This document shows positions 8,567-17,934 of a stretch of 45,043 nt of DNA, in pieces. Location of the stretch: assembly GCA_018711225.1 (NCBI GenBank), contig DVIP01000053.1:1-45043 (forward strand). The letters run 5' to 3'. Below the pieces are notes generated by a model that saw nothing but the letters and a program-made list of their open reading frames with translations, was not told the DNA's origin and ran no database searches. Source of the DNA: Candidatus Cryptobacteroides intestinipullorum (lineage in GTDB: Bacteria; Bacteroidota; Bacteroidia; Bacteroidales; UBA932). Position 1 is the stretch's first letter. Each line of letters starts with the position of its first letter. The translations under genes and the position numbers were made by a program.

Positions 8567-8624
8567 AATGAAATGAATTTGCGCAGATGACCGGCAGCAT
8601 GCCAGGAATCATCCGCCTGTCCAC

Positions 8625-8656
8625 CAAAGATACCTCTTTTAGACAAAAAGACCAAA
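8625..8656 (-). promoter_or_regulatory. Bacteroidota-type promoter for the acyl-CoA ligase gene
   Basis: On the minus strand, TTTG (8653-8656) and TATCTTTG (8625-8632) are separated by exactly 20 bases, matching the -33/-7 consensus. Transcription should start near 8618, giving a leader of roughly 50 bases before the ATG at 8566. Confidence 0.75.
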
Positions 8657-8663
8657 TCGTACA

Positions 8664-8701
8664 CAGGAACTGCAGGAACTACAGAACTGCAGCAACTGCA
8701 G
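8664..8701. repeat. Short imperfect tandem repeat, 8-9 bp units
   Basis: Four units related to CAGGAACTG (8664-8672, 8673-8681, 8682-8689, 8690-8698) followed by CAG lie between the divergent acyl-CoA ligase and GNAT genes, just upstream of the minus-strand -33 box. The rest of the intergenic stretch 8567-8783 holds the two promoters and nothing else I can identify. Confidence 0.6.
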
Positions 8702-8737
8702 ACACGGAACACTTCTGTGCACTTGCCGGCTATTCAC

Positions 8738-8745
8738 TATCTTTG
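8738..8745 (+). promoter_or_regulatory. -7 box for the GNAT gene
   Basis: TATCTTTG matches TAnnTTTG, with a weak -33 element (TCTG, 8714-8717) exactly 20 bases upstream. The inferred transcript start is near 8752, about 30 bases before the gene. Confidence 0.5.
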
Positions 8746-8783
8746 CATATCTTGCTTGACGTAAAATCAATGAAATAACAGCA

Positions 8784-9335
8784 ATGCAAATGAACGGGGA
8801 CATCATCACTATCCGGCCAGAGACCGGAAATGACTTCGGGGAAATCTCGGAAGTGGTAAGGCTTGCATTCCGCGACATGCCAGAAAGTGACCATACGGAA
8901 CACCTGCTTGTCACCCGCCTCCGTCAGTCAGAAGCATACGTGCCTGACTTGTCGCTTGTGGCGGAAGACAGTAACGGAAAGATTGTCGGACATATCATGC
9001 TCTCAGAAGTCAAGGTCATCTCCGGAGACGGCTCCAGGACCCTGCTGTCTGTAGCGCCGCTTTCCGTGCTTCCCGGATATCAGAGACAAGGAATCGGCGG
9101 AATGCTTGTGCGGGAGGCGCATGCCAGGGCTTCAAAAGCCGGCTATACGGGCTCGGTACTGCTCGGACACAAGGACTATTACCCGAGATTCGGATACAGA
9201 AGAGCATCCGCATACGGAATATCCTTTCCTTTTGATGCTCCGGACGAGTGCTGCATGGCTGCCGAATTGACTGAAGGCGGACTGGACTGCATCCACGGCG
9301 TGGTGAAGTATCCTGACGCCTTCCTCCTGGAATAG
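8784..9335 (+). CDS. GNAT family N-acetyltransferase
   Basis: The 183-residue GNAT fold protein would transfer an acetyl group from acetyl-CoA to an unknown amine. The acetyl-CoA-binding core is clear: APLSVLPGYQRQGIGGMLV corresponds to motif A (Q/RxxGxG/A), preceded by a strand with LVAEDSNGKIVGHIMLSEV. The later LLGHKDYYPRFGYRRASAYG is typical of the YhbS-like branch. A second ATG at 8790 would remove two residues. It has its own promoter and is followed by the HAD gene, which also has a promoter-like box. Confidence 0.85.
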   Translation: MQMNGDIITIRPETGNDFGEISEVVRLAFRDMPESDHTEHLLVTRLRQSEAYVPDLSLVAEDSNGKIVGHIMLSEVKVISGDGSRTLLSVAPLSVLPGYQRQGIGGMLVREAHARASKAGYTGSVLLGHKDYYPRFGYRRASAYGISFPFDAPDECCMAAELTEGGLDCIHGVVKYPDAFLLE

Positions 9336-9388
9336 GCCGAGTATATGCGATTCTGCATATTTCCTGCTGTAATCCCGCAGATTTTCAG

Positions 9389-9396
9389 TATCTTTG
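9389..9396 (+). promoter_or_regulatory. -7 box for the HAD gene
   Basis: TATCTTTG matches the Bacteroidota -7 consensus. The implied transcript start (about 9402-9404) coincides with an in-frame ATG at 9404, so the next ATG at 9425 is the more credible translation start. No clear -33 element is visible. Confidence 0.45.
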
Positions 9397-9424
9397 GAAA
9401 GATGTGCAATTTAAATGCAGGCTT

Positions 9425-10264
9425 ATGAGAAAGCAACTGATAGTAGCGCTTGTCTATGATTTCGACGGGACACTTTCGCCGGGGAACATGCAGGAATTCG
9501 GATTCATCCAGGCCATCGGCAAGACACCCGAAGAGTTCTGGAAAATGAGTGACGAAATAGCGAAAGGACAGGACGCAAGCAACATTCTGGCCTATATGAA
9601 ACTCATGTTCGATGAAGCAAGGAAAGCGGACATTACGCTCAGACGCGAGGATTTCAGGAAATTCGGGGAAAAAATAGAACTTTTCCCCGGAGTCCTCCAA
9701 TGGTTCCGTCTGATAAACGCCTACGGAAAAGAGCACGGTGTCAGGATCGAGCACTATATAAATTCATCCGGACTTGCAGAAATGATAGAAGGCTCGGCAA
9801 TAGCAAAAGAATTCAAGCGGATTTTCGCCTGCTCCTTCCTCTATAACGCGGACGGTGAGGCAGAATGGCCCGGTGTCGCAGTCGACTATACGGCCAAGAC
9901 CCAGTTCCTGTTCAAGATCAACAAAGGCATTCTGAGCATACGGGACAACAAAAGGGTGAACGAAAGCCAGCTTGAGGAAAACAAGAGGATCCCTTTCCCG
10001 TCAATGATATATTTCGGTGACGGGGAAACCGATGTGCCCTGCATGAAAATCGTCAAGATGTTCGGAGGAAACTCCATCGCCGTCTACGATCCCAAGGCGG
10101 AAAGGAAAAAACATATAGCCAGAAAACTTCTCCGGCAGCAGAGGGTGAATTTCATCTGCCCGGCGAATTATGAGAAGGAGAGCAAAATGTACAAGGTCGT
10201 ATGTGCAATCATCGACAAGATCAAGGCGGAATACGAACTCGCGAAACTGGCTGAAACGAAATAG
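9425..10264 (+). CDS. HAD superfamily hydrolase (probable phosphatase)
   Basis: The 279-residue cytoplasmic protein has all HAD motifs. Motif I is YDFDGTLSP, with nucleophile D12 and D14. Motif II is YINSSGL. A lysine-bearing stretch follows, and motif IV is YFGDGETDVPCMK. A long helical cap (about residues 20-110) separates motifs I and II. The family is a Bacteroidota HAD group of unassigned substrate; phosphoserine-phosphatase-like chemistry is plausible. The stop is 4 bases from the convergent stop of the CpsB-like gene, leaving no room for separate terminators. Confidence 0.85.
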   Translation: MRKQLIVALVYDFDGTLSPGNMQEFGFIQAIGKTPEEFWKMSDEIAKGQDASNILAYMKLMFDEARKADITLRREDFRKFGEKIELFPGVLQWFRLINAYGKEHGVRIEHYINSSGLAEMIEGSAIAKEFKRIFACSFLYNADGEAEWPGVAVDYTAKTQFLFKINKGILSIRDNKRVNESQLEENKRIPFPSMIYFGDGETDVPCMKIVKMFGGNSIAVYDPKAERKKHIARKLLRQQRVNFICPANYEKESKMYKVVCAIIDKIKAEYELAKLAETK

Positions 10265-10268
10265 GGTT

Positions 10269-11021
10269 TCAGGCTCCAGCCCCGGCCTTCCACAACATGT
10301 CGTTGTTCTCCAGAAGTTTCTCTATGGCAGCGACATGCTTTTTCTCTATCCTGAGAGACTGCAGCTGTTCAATCTGAGCGAGCGAATGCAGGTCCGTACC
10401 CAGATAAGTGTAGAGTCCTGCTTCAAGTATGGCTTCGGCCTTGACCTTGGCAGTATTGCCGTAGAAACCGCCGAGAGACAGGATATTCAGCTGAAGAGAA
10501 GTATCTATGTCCACGATGGACCTGATTTCCACCAGGCTCCGTGAATAATAGCTGTATCTTTCAGGATGCGCCAGAACAGGATGAAGTCCGACTGCATTCA
10601 GGTGGAATACAAAATCCCTGATATTCTGGGATTCGTATGCATATGACATTTCGACCAGAATCCGGTCTCCGGGAAGAGTAAGGCAAGTGCCTATACTGTC
10701 CCTCCCGAACAGTTTCTCTATGCCCTGGTAAATCATGTGTTCGCCTGCCGGATATGTCTCCACACCGGCAGCCGAAAACTTGTCTGATATCTCAGAATAT
10801 GCGGCCCTTATATTTTCCGGAGTATTTTCCGGGTAAAGTTCGGGGAAAATATGCGGAGTCAGGAAACTGTGCTCAAGGCCTGTCGCATGAAGGAGTTCCA
10901 GTGCCTTGACGGACTTGTCTTCAGACTTGAAACCGTCATCCACCCCGGGCAGAAGATGGCAGTGGATGTCGGTCCTGAAATCCATCTCCAGAAACTTTGA
11001 ATATGATTTGAAAGGCCACAT
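10269..11021 (-). CDS. CpsB/CapC-type protein-tyrosine phosphatase (PHP fold)
   Basis: This manganese-dependent PHP phosphatase dephosphorylates the tyrosine autokinase that controls capsule or exopolysaccharide chain length. The 250-residue protein carries the metal-binding motifs DIHCHLLPGVDDG (near residue 18), FLTPHIFPELYPEN, LAHPERYSYY and GTDLHS in the expected order. It starts 9 bases after the stop of the Wzc-like kinase gene, its presumed substrate, so the two are cotranscribed. There is no signal peptide. The start MWPFKSYSKF resembles other Bacteroidota members. Confidence 0.9.
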   Translation of the reverse strand: MWPFKSYSKFLEMDFRTDIHCHLLPGVDDGFKSEDKSVKALELLHATGLEHSFLTPHIFPELYPENTPENIRAAYSEISDKFSAAGVETYPAGEHMIYQGIEKLFGRDSIGTCLTLPGDRILVEMSYAYESQNIRDFVFHLNAVGLHPVLAHPERYSYYSRSLVEIRSIVDIDTSLQLNILSLGGFYGNTAKVKAEAILEAGLYTYLGTDLHSLAQIEQLQSLRIEKKHVAAIEKLLENNDMLWKAGAGA

Positions 11022-11030
11022 GAGTACAGT

Positions 11031-13427
11031 CTATTTTTTATTGTCCGTACCGTAACCATATCCATAACCATAGCCATAACCGCCGTATTTGCCGTACAAC
11101 TTGGTTTTAGGATTGATTCCGTTGATTATAATCGAGATATTCTTGAGTCTTCCGCTTTCGGAAGCGAAATTGATTTCGTCAATGAACCTCAGGTCGGAAG
11201 TCCCGCACCTTACCACATACAGGTTGGCATCCACATAATTGTTTACTACCAGCGGATCGGATATGATGATATAAGGAGCGCTGTCGCAGATTATATAATC
11301 ATATTTGTCCCTCATGGAGGATATGAGTTCCTCCATCCTCTTGCCCGAAAGAAGTTCGTTCGGATTCGGCGGCATCGTTCCTCTCAGTATGACATCCAGA
11401 TTAGGATTGAGCAGCCCCGGCCTGAGCACCTCTTCCAGAGTGTAGTTTCCGCTCAGATACGTAGCCAGTCCCTTGCTGCTTTTCTGCACATTGAACTTCT
11501 TGTAGTCGAATCCGTTCCTCAAGTCTGTCTCTATGAAAAGCACCTTCTTGCCGGCAAAAGCCAGTGTCAGAGCCATGTTCGTAGCCACCGTGGACTTACC
11601 TTCACCTGATACGGAAGAGGTGACCTGGAACACCTTGCCCGGCATGAAACCGAGATTGGCCCTCACGGCACGGAATGTTTCGGTAAGCAAGTCTCTGCTG
11701 CCCTGTACTACCAGGGATGTCTCGCTGCCCGGAATGTAGCCGACTATAGGGAGCGAAGTCCTGTCCTGGACATCCTTTATGTCTGAAACCTTCCTCTTGA
11801 GCATGTTCCTGAGGAAAAACACTCCCGGAGGCATGACAAGTCCCGCTATGAAACAGAATGCGTATATCAGCAGGGACTGGGGTGACGACGGTTTGTCAGG
11901 GCCGTCGGCCGGCTCCACTATCCTTGCATTATCGGTCTGGGCATACAGAGAAATGAGCGCTTCCTCCTTCTTCTGTCTCAAAAGGACATAAAGAGGCTCC
12001 ACTATCATCTGCTGCCTTTCTATCTTGGCTATATCGAACTGCTGGTTAGGAATTTCAGACATCTTCGCCTTGTCATCCTCGGACTCCTTCAGCACGACAT
12101 CGTACTGGTACTGGTATGAATCCCTGAGCTGGTCTATGGACAGGAGCACTGCCTTTCTCATGTCGAGAACCTGGTTTGTGAGCGCAGCTACCCTCGGGTT
12201 GGTCTCGGACGCACCCAGCATCAGCCTGCGGCGTTCTATAACCACTTCATTGTACTCGTTTATCAGGTTTGTCAGACCGGTATCTTCGATGCCGATATTC
12301 GATGGCAGAAGGCTGAATTCATTGTTTTCCTTTGAGATATACTCCTTTATCATATCCATGAACTGGAGCTGTATGCCGATCTGGGTTAATCTGGCATCGG
12401 TCTCTGTCCCCTTCTTGATTATCGCTTCAGACTGCAGGGCAAAATCCACCAGGGCATTGCCTGCCTTGTATGACTTGGCCTCGGACTCGATATCCCCGAG
12501 CTGGGACTCCAGGCCGGCAAGACGTTCGTCGATAAATTCAAGCGTATTGGAAGTGGAAAGCGACATGTACGCCTTCGTGTCCTCATTGTACCGGGCAATA
12601 AGATGGTTCAGTATGTCGTCGGCCCTGAACGGGATATTGTCCTTTATCGTCAGGGTTATGACACTCGAACGCTCCCTGTAGTCAGTGGTTCCTGCCGAGA
12701 GATTGGTCGAATAATACTTGGCCATTTTCTTGGGTGATATGAACACGACCTTGTATTTCCCCGGCTCGAGCAGTCCGGCATACGCATCCGATCCGGAAAG
12801 GACAACGACATTGTTGTCCGGAAGGTTTACGGCATCACCGAAATTGTATTTCCGGCCTTTGAATTCCTTGAGTACCGGATTCTTGGCGTCTTCCTTGTCC
12901 GACACGAAAGAAAGCTTCCTTATGGTATAGGACAGGGTATCCTTGCTGACCTCAATGTCCATGACTATGGAAGGATACTTGTTCTTCGTGCTGCCGGACA
13001 GGAGGGAAAATTCCAGAGGCGAGACCTTGTATATCTCTTCGCTGCGCATCAGGCCGTGTTTCCGGAAATATCTGACGTTCAGTGAAAGATCCTCGACAAC
13101 GCTCTGCATGAGAGGCCTGGATTTCAGAATATAGATTTCGTTCTGCACCAGACCGTTGGCTTTCATGCCCGTAATATCTGACAGTATCTGCAGCTCGGAA
13201 CCCATACCGCCTGTCATGCGGTCATTCGCAATCAGCAGAGTGGCCGACCTCGTGTATTCAGGCGTTGCAATCTTCAAATAGATATAACCGGCTGCCAGGA
13301 AGGCAACGACAGATGCGACTATCCAATATTTAAGATCCCAAATCACATCCACGATATACCTCAGGTCTATCGAATCGTCCTCTCTCTCCCTGCTCCTGTT
13401 GTAGTCTGTTTTTATGTCTTTTTCCAT
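11031..13427 (-). CDS. Wzc-like polysaccharide co-polymerase / tyrosine autokinase
   Basis: The 798-residue inner-membrane protein controls polymerisation and export of capsule or exopolysaccharide. It has a first transmembrane helix at about residues 33-53 and a Wzz-type periplasmic region with coiled coil (near 290-340). A second helix lies at about 512-535, followed by a cytoplasmic BY-kinase domain. Walker A is SVSGEGKSTVATN (about 604-616), Walker A' is VLFIETDLRNG and Walker B is YDYIICDSAPYI. The tail KYGGYGYGYGYGYG is a tyrosine cluster for autophosphorylation. It lies between the Wza-like gene and the cognate phosphatase gene. Confidence 0.93.
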   Translation of the reverse strand: MEKDIKTDYNRSREREDDSIDLRYIVDVIWDLKYWIVASVVAFLAAGYIYLKIATPEYTRSATLLIANDRMTGGMGSELQILSDITGMKANGLVQNEIYILKSRPLMQSVVEDLSLNVRYFRKHGLMRSEEIYKVSPLEFSLLSGSTKNKYPSIVMDIEVSKDTLSYTIRKLSFVSDKEDAKNPVLKEFKGRKYNFGDAVNLPDNNVVVLSGSDAYAGLLEPGKYKVVFISPKKMAKYYSTNLSAGTTDYRERSSVITLTIKDNIPFRADDILNHLIARYNEDTKAYMSLSTSNTLEFIDERLAGLESQLGDIESEAKSYKAGNALVDFALQSEAIIKKGTETDARLTQIGIQLQFMDMIKEYISKENNEFSLLPSNIGIEDTGLTNLINEYNEVVIERRRLMLGASETNPRVAALTNQVLDMRKAVLLSIDQLRDSYQYQYDVVLKESEDDKAKMSEIPNQQFDIAKIERQQMIVEPLYVLLRQKKEEALISLYAQTDNARIVEPADGPDKPSSPQSLLIYAFCFIAGLVMPPGVFFLRNMLKRKVSDIKDVQDRTSLPIVGYIPGSETSLVVQGSRDLLTETFRAVRANLGFMPGKVFQVTSSVSGEGKSTVATNMALTLAFAGKKVLFIETDLRNGFDYKKFNVQKSSKGLATYLSGNYTLEEVLRPGLLNPNLDVILRGTMPPNPNELLSGKRMEELISSMRDKYDYIICDSAPYIIISDPLVVNNYVDANLYVVRCGTSDLRFIDEINFASESGRLKNISIIINGINPKTKLYGKYGGYGYGYGYGYGTDNKK

Positions 13428-13478
13428 ATCGGGAAATAATCTTATAAAGTATTATATTTCATGTAATCCCGCAGGTTT

Positions 13479-14264
13479 TTACCTGCCGGCAAGAGTAACC
13501 ACGCTCAATATTACGGAGACCACTGACATGAATGTGGTGACTCCGGACAATATGGTGCTCCACAGAGGCGTCGTCGTCGCAGTAGCCACTCTCGTAGGGC
13601 TGGCCGGGACATATATGACATCATTCTGCTGCAGATAGAAATAAGGGGAACTCAGGATGTCACTCGTCTTGAGATCTATCTTTATATGGGTATTCAGCCC
13701 GTTTTCATCCCTGATAAGTATGATTCCGTCCCTGCGTGCGGTCAGGTTCAGGTCACCGGCCATACCCAGGGCCTGGAGAATGGTTATACGCTCCGAAGTG
13801 ACATTGTATGTACCCGGATTCTTGACCTCTCCCAGCACCGTAACCTTGAAATTGGCGAACGAGACATACACGACGGGGTCTTTCACCTCGTTTCTGAGTT
13901 CTTTTGTAAGATATTTTACAAGGTCCTGCCTCGTCATGCCCAGGACCTTTATCCGCCCCAGGACAGGAAAATCTATATAGCCGTCCTTGTCCACATGATA
14001 TTGGAGCGTCGCATCTTCCGGAGAAGTCGAAGAATAAGTGGAGACTTCGCCAAGAGTCAGATTGTAAGGCTGTACGACAAGCTTGTCCGGACCTGAAACC
14101 ACGATCTTCAGAATATCATCCCTCTTGATCACCGGCTCATAATTGGTCACTATCCTGTCTATTTCTGCCGTATCTATATCCTGGAAATAAAGAATCTGCT
14201 TGGTTGTAGTACAGCTGGCGGCAATCGCGCACACACACATGCAAGCCATCGACAGTTTAATCAA
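13479..14264 (-). CDS. Wza-like polysaccharide export lipoprotein
   Basis: This outer-membrane polysaccharide export protein has a Poly_export domain (KRDDILKIVVSGPD) and SLBB-type repeats, the first with FKVTVLGEVKNPGTYNV. A C-terminal hydrophobic segment (STILSGVTTFMSVVSVIL) resembles the terminal helix of Wza proteins. The start is uncertain. TTG at 14262-14264 gives the lipoprotein signal IKLSMACMCVCAIAASC with a lysine, while ATG 14247-14249 gives a shorter signal with no positive charge. The longest open frame, from TTG 14333, lies upstream of the predicted transcription start and is rejected. It is first in an operon with the kinase (50-base gap) and phosphatase genes. Confidence 0.88.
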   Translation of the reverse strand: MIKLSMACMCVCAIAASCTTTKQILYFQDIDTAEIDRIVTNYEPVIKRDDILKIVVSGPDKLVVQPYNLTLGEVSTYSSTSPEDATLQYHVDKDGYIDFPVLGRIKVLGMTRQDLVKYLTKELRNEVKDPVVYVSFANFKVTVLGEVKNPGTYNVTSERITILQALGMAGDLNLTARRDGIILIRDENGLNTHIKIDLKTSDILSSPYFYLQQNDVIYVPASPTRVATATTTPLWSTILSGVTTFMSVVSVILSVVTLAGR

Positions 14265-14320
14265 ATTGCAATTCACGATATCATACTTTAAAATTCCACA
14301 ACAATAAGCCGGGGAGACTG

Positions 14321-14328
14321 CAAAAATA
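14321..14328 (-). promoter_or_regulatory. -7 box for the polysaccharide export operon
   Basis: Minus-strand TATTTTTG fits TAnnTTTG, with a weak TTTC 20 bases upstream (14349-14352). It would start transcription near 14314. Confidence 0.45.
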
Positions 14329-14415
14329 GTCAAAATTAACCGAATAAAGAAATAATCAGCAATTATATCGCCCCGACGTCCAGACAGACGTCCGCCGCTC
14401 GCGCGGCTCCGGATG

Positions 14416-15600
14416 TCAGTAAACCTTGACTTTCAGTTTCGAATATGCCCTGTTAGCCTTGGCAAGTGCATCGGCCACAGTATCGGCCGTAGCCAGAATC
14501 ACTCCGAGCCTTCTGTGTCCGGAAATCTCCGGCTTCCCGAATATCCTCAGCTGCACTCCCGGTTCTGACAGGACATTTTCCAGATTCCTGAATTCATATT
14601 CGCGCGTATTTCCCTCCACCACGACAGCTTTTGAGACCGACGGGCCAAGAAAACGCACCTCAGGGACAGGAAGCCCCAGAATTGCCCTGGCATGAAGGGC
14701 GAACTCGGACAAATCCTGGGATATCATGGTCACCATGCCGGTATCATGAGGACGCGGGGAAACCTCGCTGAATATGACATCATCCCCCTTTACGAAAAGC
14801 TCGACTCCGAAGATGCCGTAACCGCCCAGGGCGCCGGTGATTTTCCCGGCAATTTCCTGCGCCTTGAGCACGGCAGCCTCCGGCATTGGCTGCGGCTGCC
14901 AGGATTCCCTGTAGTCACCGTCCACCTGATGATGGCCTATAGGCTTGAGGAATGTCGTGCCTCCGCAATGCCGCACCGTCAGCAGGGTGATTTCGTAATC
15001 AAAGTCCACGAATCCCTCCACGATGACCTTCCCGCTGCCTGCGCGGCCGCCTTCCTGGGATATGTGCCATGCCGTATCAATATCCGACTCCGTACGGATG
15101 ACACTCTGTCCGTGGCCGGACGAACTCATGACCGGCTTTACCACGCACGGCATCCCGATTTCTCTCACGGCCGCATCGAACTCTGCCCTGTCGGAAGCAA
15201 ACATATACCTGGATGTCGGCAGCCCGAGTGTTTCGGCAGCAAGACGCCTGATTCCCTCCCTGTTCATGGTGAGAAAGGCGGCCTTGGCCGTAGGTATGAC
15301 ATTATAGCCTTCCTTTTCCAGTTCTACCAGAACATCTGTAGCTATGGCCTCGACTTCCGGAATGATGAAATCAGGATTTTCCTGCTCGATTATCTCCCTG
15401 AGAGCCCTGCCGTCCAGCATGGGTATCACATGAAACGAATTTGCCACCTGCATGGCCGGGGCGTTTTCGTATCTGTCCACAGCCACGACCTGCACACCGT
15501 ATCTCTGGAGTTCGATGGCGACTTCCTTGCCGAGTTCTCCTGAACCGCACAGAAGCGCCTTTTTCCCGAATTTGGTAAAAGTAGTACCTATGTTTGCCAT
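14416..15600 (-). CDS. purT: Formate-dependent phosphoribosylglycinamide formyltransferase 2
   Basis: PurT makes formyl-GAR from GAR, formate and ATP in purine synthesis and belongs to the ATP-grasp family. The 394-residue protein shows [12 protein letters not shown] (N-terminal nucleotide fold), [14 protein letters not shown] (ATP-grasp loop), [16 protein letters not shown], and the metal/substrate motif [28 protein letters not shown]. Length is normal. The frame extends 12 codons upstream, but [21 protein letters not shown] from ATG 15600 is the family-like start. It lies 58 bases after aguB on the same strand. The stretch 14334-14415 downstream holds a small GC-rich dyad (14394-14407) and no T-tract. 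Confidence 0.95.
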   Translation of the reverse strand: MANIGTTFTKFGKKALLCGSGELGKEVAIELQRYGVQVVAVDRYENAPAMQVANSFHVIPMLDGRALREIIEQENPDFIIPEVEAIATDVLVELEKEGYNVIPTAKAAFLTMNREGIRRLAAETLGLPTSRYMFASDRAEFDAAVREIGMPCVVKPVMSSSGHGQSVIRTESDIDTAWHISQEGGRAGSGKVIVEGFVDFDYEITLLTVRHCGGTTFLKPIGHHQVDGDYRESWQPQPMPEAAVLKAQEIAGKITGALGGYGIFGVELFVKGDDVIFSEVSPRPHDTGMVTMISQDLSEFALHARAILGLPVPEVRFLGPSVSKAVVVEGNTREYEFRNLENVLSEPGVQLRIFGKPEISGHRRLGVILATADTVADALAKANRAYSKLKVKVY

Positions 15601-15658
15601 ATCATATATTTTTTGCCGCCGTAAGAATAGATGCAATAAGGCATCTTTCCGTTCCGGA

Positions 15659-16543
15659 CTATTTCCCGTATCTTTTCAAAATGTCCTGATAAGCGTCAAT
15701 CCGCCTGTCCCTGAAGAAAGGCCAGCCCCTGCGGACATACTCCGTCCTGTCGAGGTCAACATCCACGACCTTGGCACCTTCCTCATCCGTGCCGAACTGT
15801 GCGAGTATCTCGCCCTGAGGTCCTGCAGCAAAGGAATTGCCCCAGAAATCAAGTCCCCGGGTATTTCCTGACGGGTCTTTTTCCTTCCCTGTCCTGTTCA
15901 CCGTGATTACAGGAAGCCCGTTTGCCACCGCATGGCCGCGCTGCACCAGCTGCCACGCCTGGAACTGCAGTTCCTGCTCGAACGGGGAATCATTGGCCAC
16001 ACCGCCTATGGCTGTCGGATAAATCAGCATCTGCGCACCGTTCAGCGCCATGAGCCTGGCAGCTTCCGGATACCACTGGTCCCAGCATACGAGGACACCG
16101 AGTTTTCCGACAGAGGTCTCCACAGGATTGAAGCCCAGGTCTCCCGGAGTGAAATAGAACTTCTCATAATAGCCTGGATCATCAGGAATGTGCATCTTCC
16201 GGTACTTTCCGGCTATGCTTCCGTCCTTTTCGATGACTACCGCGGTATTGTGATATATGCCTGGAGCCCTGCGTTCGAACAGTGAAAGCACCAGCACAAT
16301 ACCGAGCTCCCTGGCCAGTGCGCCGAAAGTTTCCGTCGAAGGCCCCGGTATGGTTTCGGCCAGGTCACAAAGGGAGGCATCCTCCGTCTGGCAGAAATAA
16401 ACGGAATTGTGAAGTTCCTGAAGCACCACCAGTTGCGCCCCGAGTTCCGCACATCCGCGGACACTCTTCTTCAGTTTTTCTATATTGGCCTGAATATCAG
16501 TCGAGCAGCTCTGCTGCACCATTCCTACTTTCAATAAATTCAT
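15659..16543 (-). CDS. aguB: N-carbamoylputrescine amidase
   Basis: AguB hydrolyses N-carbamoylputrescine to putrescine, CO2 and ammonia, and is a cytoplasmic nitrilase-superfamily enzyme. The Glu-Lys-Cys triad is visible: E43 in [12 protein letters not shown]116 in [12 protein letters not shown], and C153 in [15 protein letters not shown]. The 294-residue length is normal. The upstream-extended frame adds 25 residues that include the intergenic hairpin, so ATG 16541-16543 ([13 protein letters not shown]) is the start. It directly follows aguA, which supplies its substrate. Confidence 0.95.
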   Translation of the reverse strand: MNLLKVGMVQQSCSTDIQANIEKLKKSVRGCAELGAQLVVLQELHNSVYFCQTEDASLCDLAETIPGPSTETFGALARELGIVLVLSLFERRAPGIYHNTAVVIEKDGSIAGKYRKMHIPDDPGYYEKFYFTPGDLGFNPVETSVGKLGVLVCWDQWYPEAARLMALNGAQMLIYPTAIGGVANDSPFEQELQFQAWQLVQRGHAVANGLPVITVNRTGKEKDPSGNTRGLDFWGNSFAAGPQGEILAQFGTDEEGAKVVDVDLDRTEYVRRGWPFFRDRRIDAYQDILKRYGK

Positions 16544-16583
16544 ATCTTCAATTATAATTGCCTGTCTTATTAAATCCGCATAT

Positions 16584-16608
16584 CCGGTTTCATTGCATGA
16601 GAAACCGG
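16584..16608. other. Hairpin between aguA and aguB
   Basis: CCGGTTTC (16584-16591) and GAAACCGG (16601-16608) form a perfect 8-bp stem with a 9-base loop just after the aguA stop. No T-tract follows on the minus strand, so it is more likely an RNA stability or processing element than a terminator. Confidence 0.5.
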
Positions 16609-16614
16609 AAAAAA

Positions 16615-17664
16615 TCATCTGGATGTCCTGAGATATCCCTCAGGAAACTGCATCGTAATACAGTGAAGGGACCCGTGCCCTGACAGCAGCGGTCTGCAGT
16701 CCACTACCACGACCTCCCTGTCCGGGAAAACCTCCTGCAGTCTCGTTCTGGCGGTCTCGTCGCTTTCCTGCATGGCTCCTGGGACTATTACGCCTCCGTT
16801 CACGATAAGGAAATTGGCATACGACGCCGGAAGTCTGTAACCGTCCAGGAACATGGGTTCCGGAAGCGGGAGCGGCACCAGACGGTAAGGTTTCCCGTCC
16901 TTAGTCCTGAATCCCCTGAGCTGTTTTTCCATAGCCGCCAGCGAATCATAATCCGGACTGTCCGGGTCAGTGCACTGTGAGTACGCTATCGTATCAGGAG
17001 AACAGAACCTCGCCAGGATATCGACATGGCTGTCAGTATCATCTCCCGTGACAGAACCGTGGTCAAGCCACAATATCCTGTCCAGTCCGAAGGCACCTTT
17101 CAGTTCCTGTTCAATCTCTTCCTTCGTCAGATATTCGTTTCTGTTCAGGGAACACAGGCATTCTGAAGTAGTCAGAAGCGTGCCGCAGCCGTCGGAATCT
17201 ATGCTTCCGCCCTCAAGGACATACGGTCTCATGTCCACTCCGATGACATCATCGTTGAAAGCTCCCTGAGTGAAGATATTCCGGGTAATCTGGTTGTCCA
17301 GATTGGACGCGAACTTGAGTCCCCATCCGTTGAACACGAAATCATAAAGATATTTTTCACCCCCGTCTCCATATACGGAAATACCGCCGTGGTCTCTGGC
17401 CCAGGTATCATTCAGAGGAGACTCGATGAACATTATCCTGTCCATGTCCAGAGAAATGCCGAGAGCGGCCTCCGCCCTCCTGATATCAGCTTCCGCCTCC
17501 ATCCGGTCTCTACATACTATCATCAGCGGCTCGAACCTGAGAATCGCGTCCGCAACCCTGACATAACACTCGATCACGCTTTCGAGCATATACCATTCCG
17601 TATCCTTGTGCGGCCAGGTCAGCTGTATGCCGCTCTGATGTTCCCACTCTGCAGGTAATCTCAT
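16615..17664 (-). CDS. aguA: Agmatine deiminase
   Basis: AguA converts agmatine to N-carbamoylputrescine plus ammonia (guanidino-modifying, pentein fold). The 349-residue protein contains NDTWARDHGGISVYG (substrate-binding Asp-Arg-Asp-His region), LEGGSIDSDG, SHVDILARF with the catalytic His, and nucleophile C335 in GSLHCITMQFPEG. It is followed by aguB, so the pair turns agmatine into putrescine; the arginine decarboxylase is not in this window. The 5' leader contains an unusual strong hairpin (see 17762-17807). Confidence 0.95.
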   Translation of the reverse strand: MRLPAEWEHQSGIQLTWPHKDTEWYMLESVIECYVRVADAILRFEPLMIVCRDRMEAEADIRRAEAALGISLDMDRIMFIESPLNDTWARDHGGISVYGDGGEKYLYDFVFNGWGLKFASNLDNQITRNIFTQGAFNDDVIGVDMRPYVLEGGSIDSDGCGTLLTTSECLCSLNRNEYLTKEEIEQELKGAFGLDRILWLDHGSVTGDDTDSHVDILARFCSPDTIAYSQCTDPDSPDYDSLAAMEKQLRGFRTKDGKPYRLVPLPLPEPMFLDGYRLPASYANFLIVNGGVIVPGAMQESDETARTRLQEVFPDREVVVVDCRPLLSGHGSLHCITMQFPEGYLRTSR

Positions 17665-17761
17665 AATTATAATGTCTTACAATGTCGGTCCGGCCTGTCT
17701 CATGTACTGCACGCTTTCGAATGCCCTGCGGACTTTCCGAGGCAATCCGGGAAGACTTCCG

Positions 17762-17807
17762 AAAAATCAGGGCGGGACAGTATCCGGAAAGAAGGACAGC
17801 CCCGCCC
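17762..17807 (-). terminator. GC-rich terminator-like hairpin between rfbB and aguA
   Basis: On the minus strand, GGGCGGG (17801-17807) pairs with CCCGCCC (17770-17776), with a smaller inner GTCC/GGAT pairing, followed by TGATTTTT (17762-17769). It sits about 125 bases past the rfbB stop and about 100 bases before the aguA start. It may terminate the rfb operon, or act as an attenuator in the aguA leader if the promoter at 17858 is real. Confidence 0.55.
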
Positions 17808-17857
17808 CTCGAAAAGTTTACGTCCAAATCATAGTTAAGCATTTCGCGGACGCACCG

Positions 17858-17865
17858 CAAATATA
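17858..17865 (-). promoter_or_regulatory. Possible -7 box for aguA
   Basis: Minus-strand TATATTTG matches TAnnTTTG. No proper -33 element lies 19-21 bases upstream. If used, the aguAB leader would be close to 190 bases long and would contain the terminator-like hairpin. Nothing else was found in the gene-free stretch 17665-17934. Confidence 0.35.
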
Positions 17866-17934
17866 TGGATTAATTCAGAAGCAACGTAATTTTCAGGACA
17901 AAAAATTGATTCGCCCCGTCTGGCAGCACTTGTA

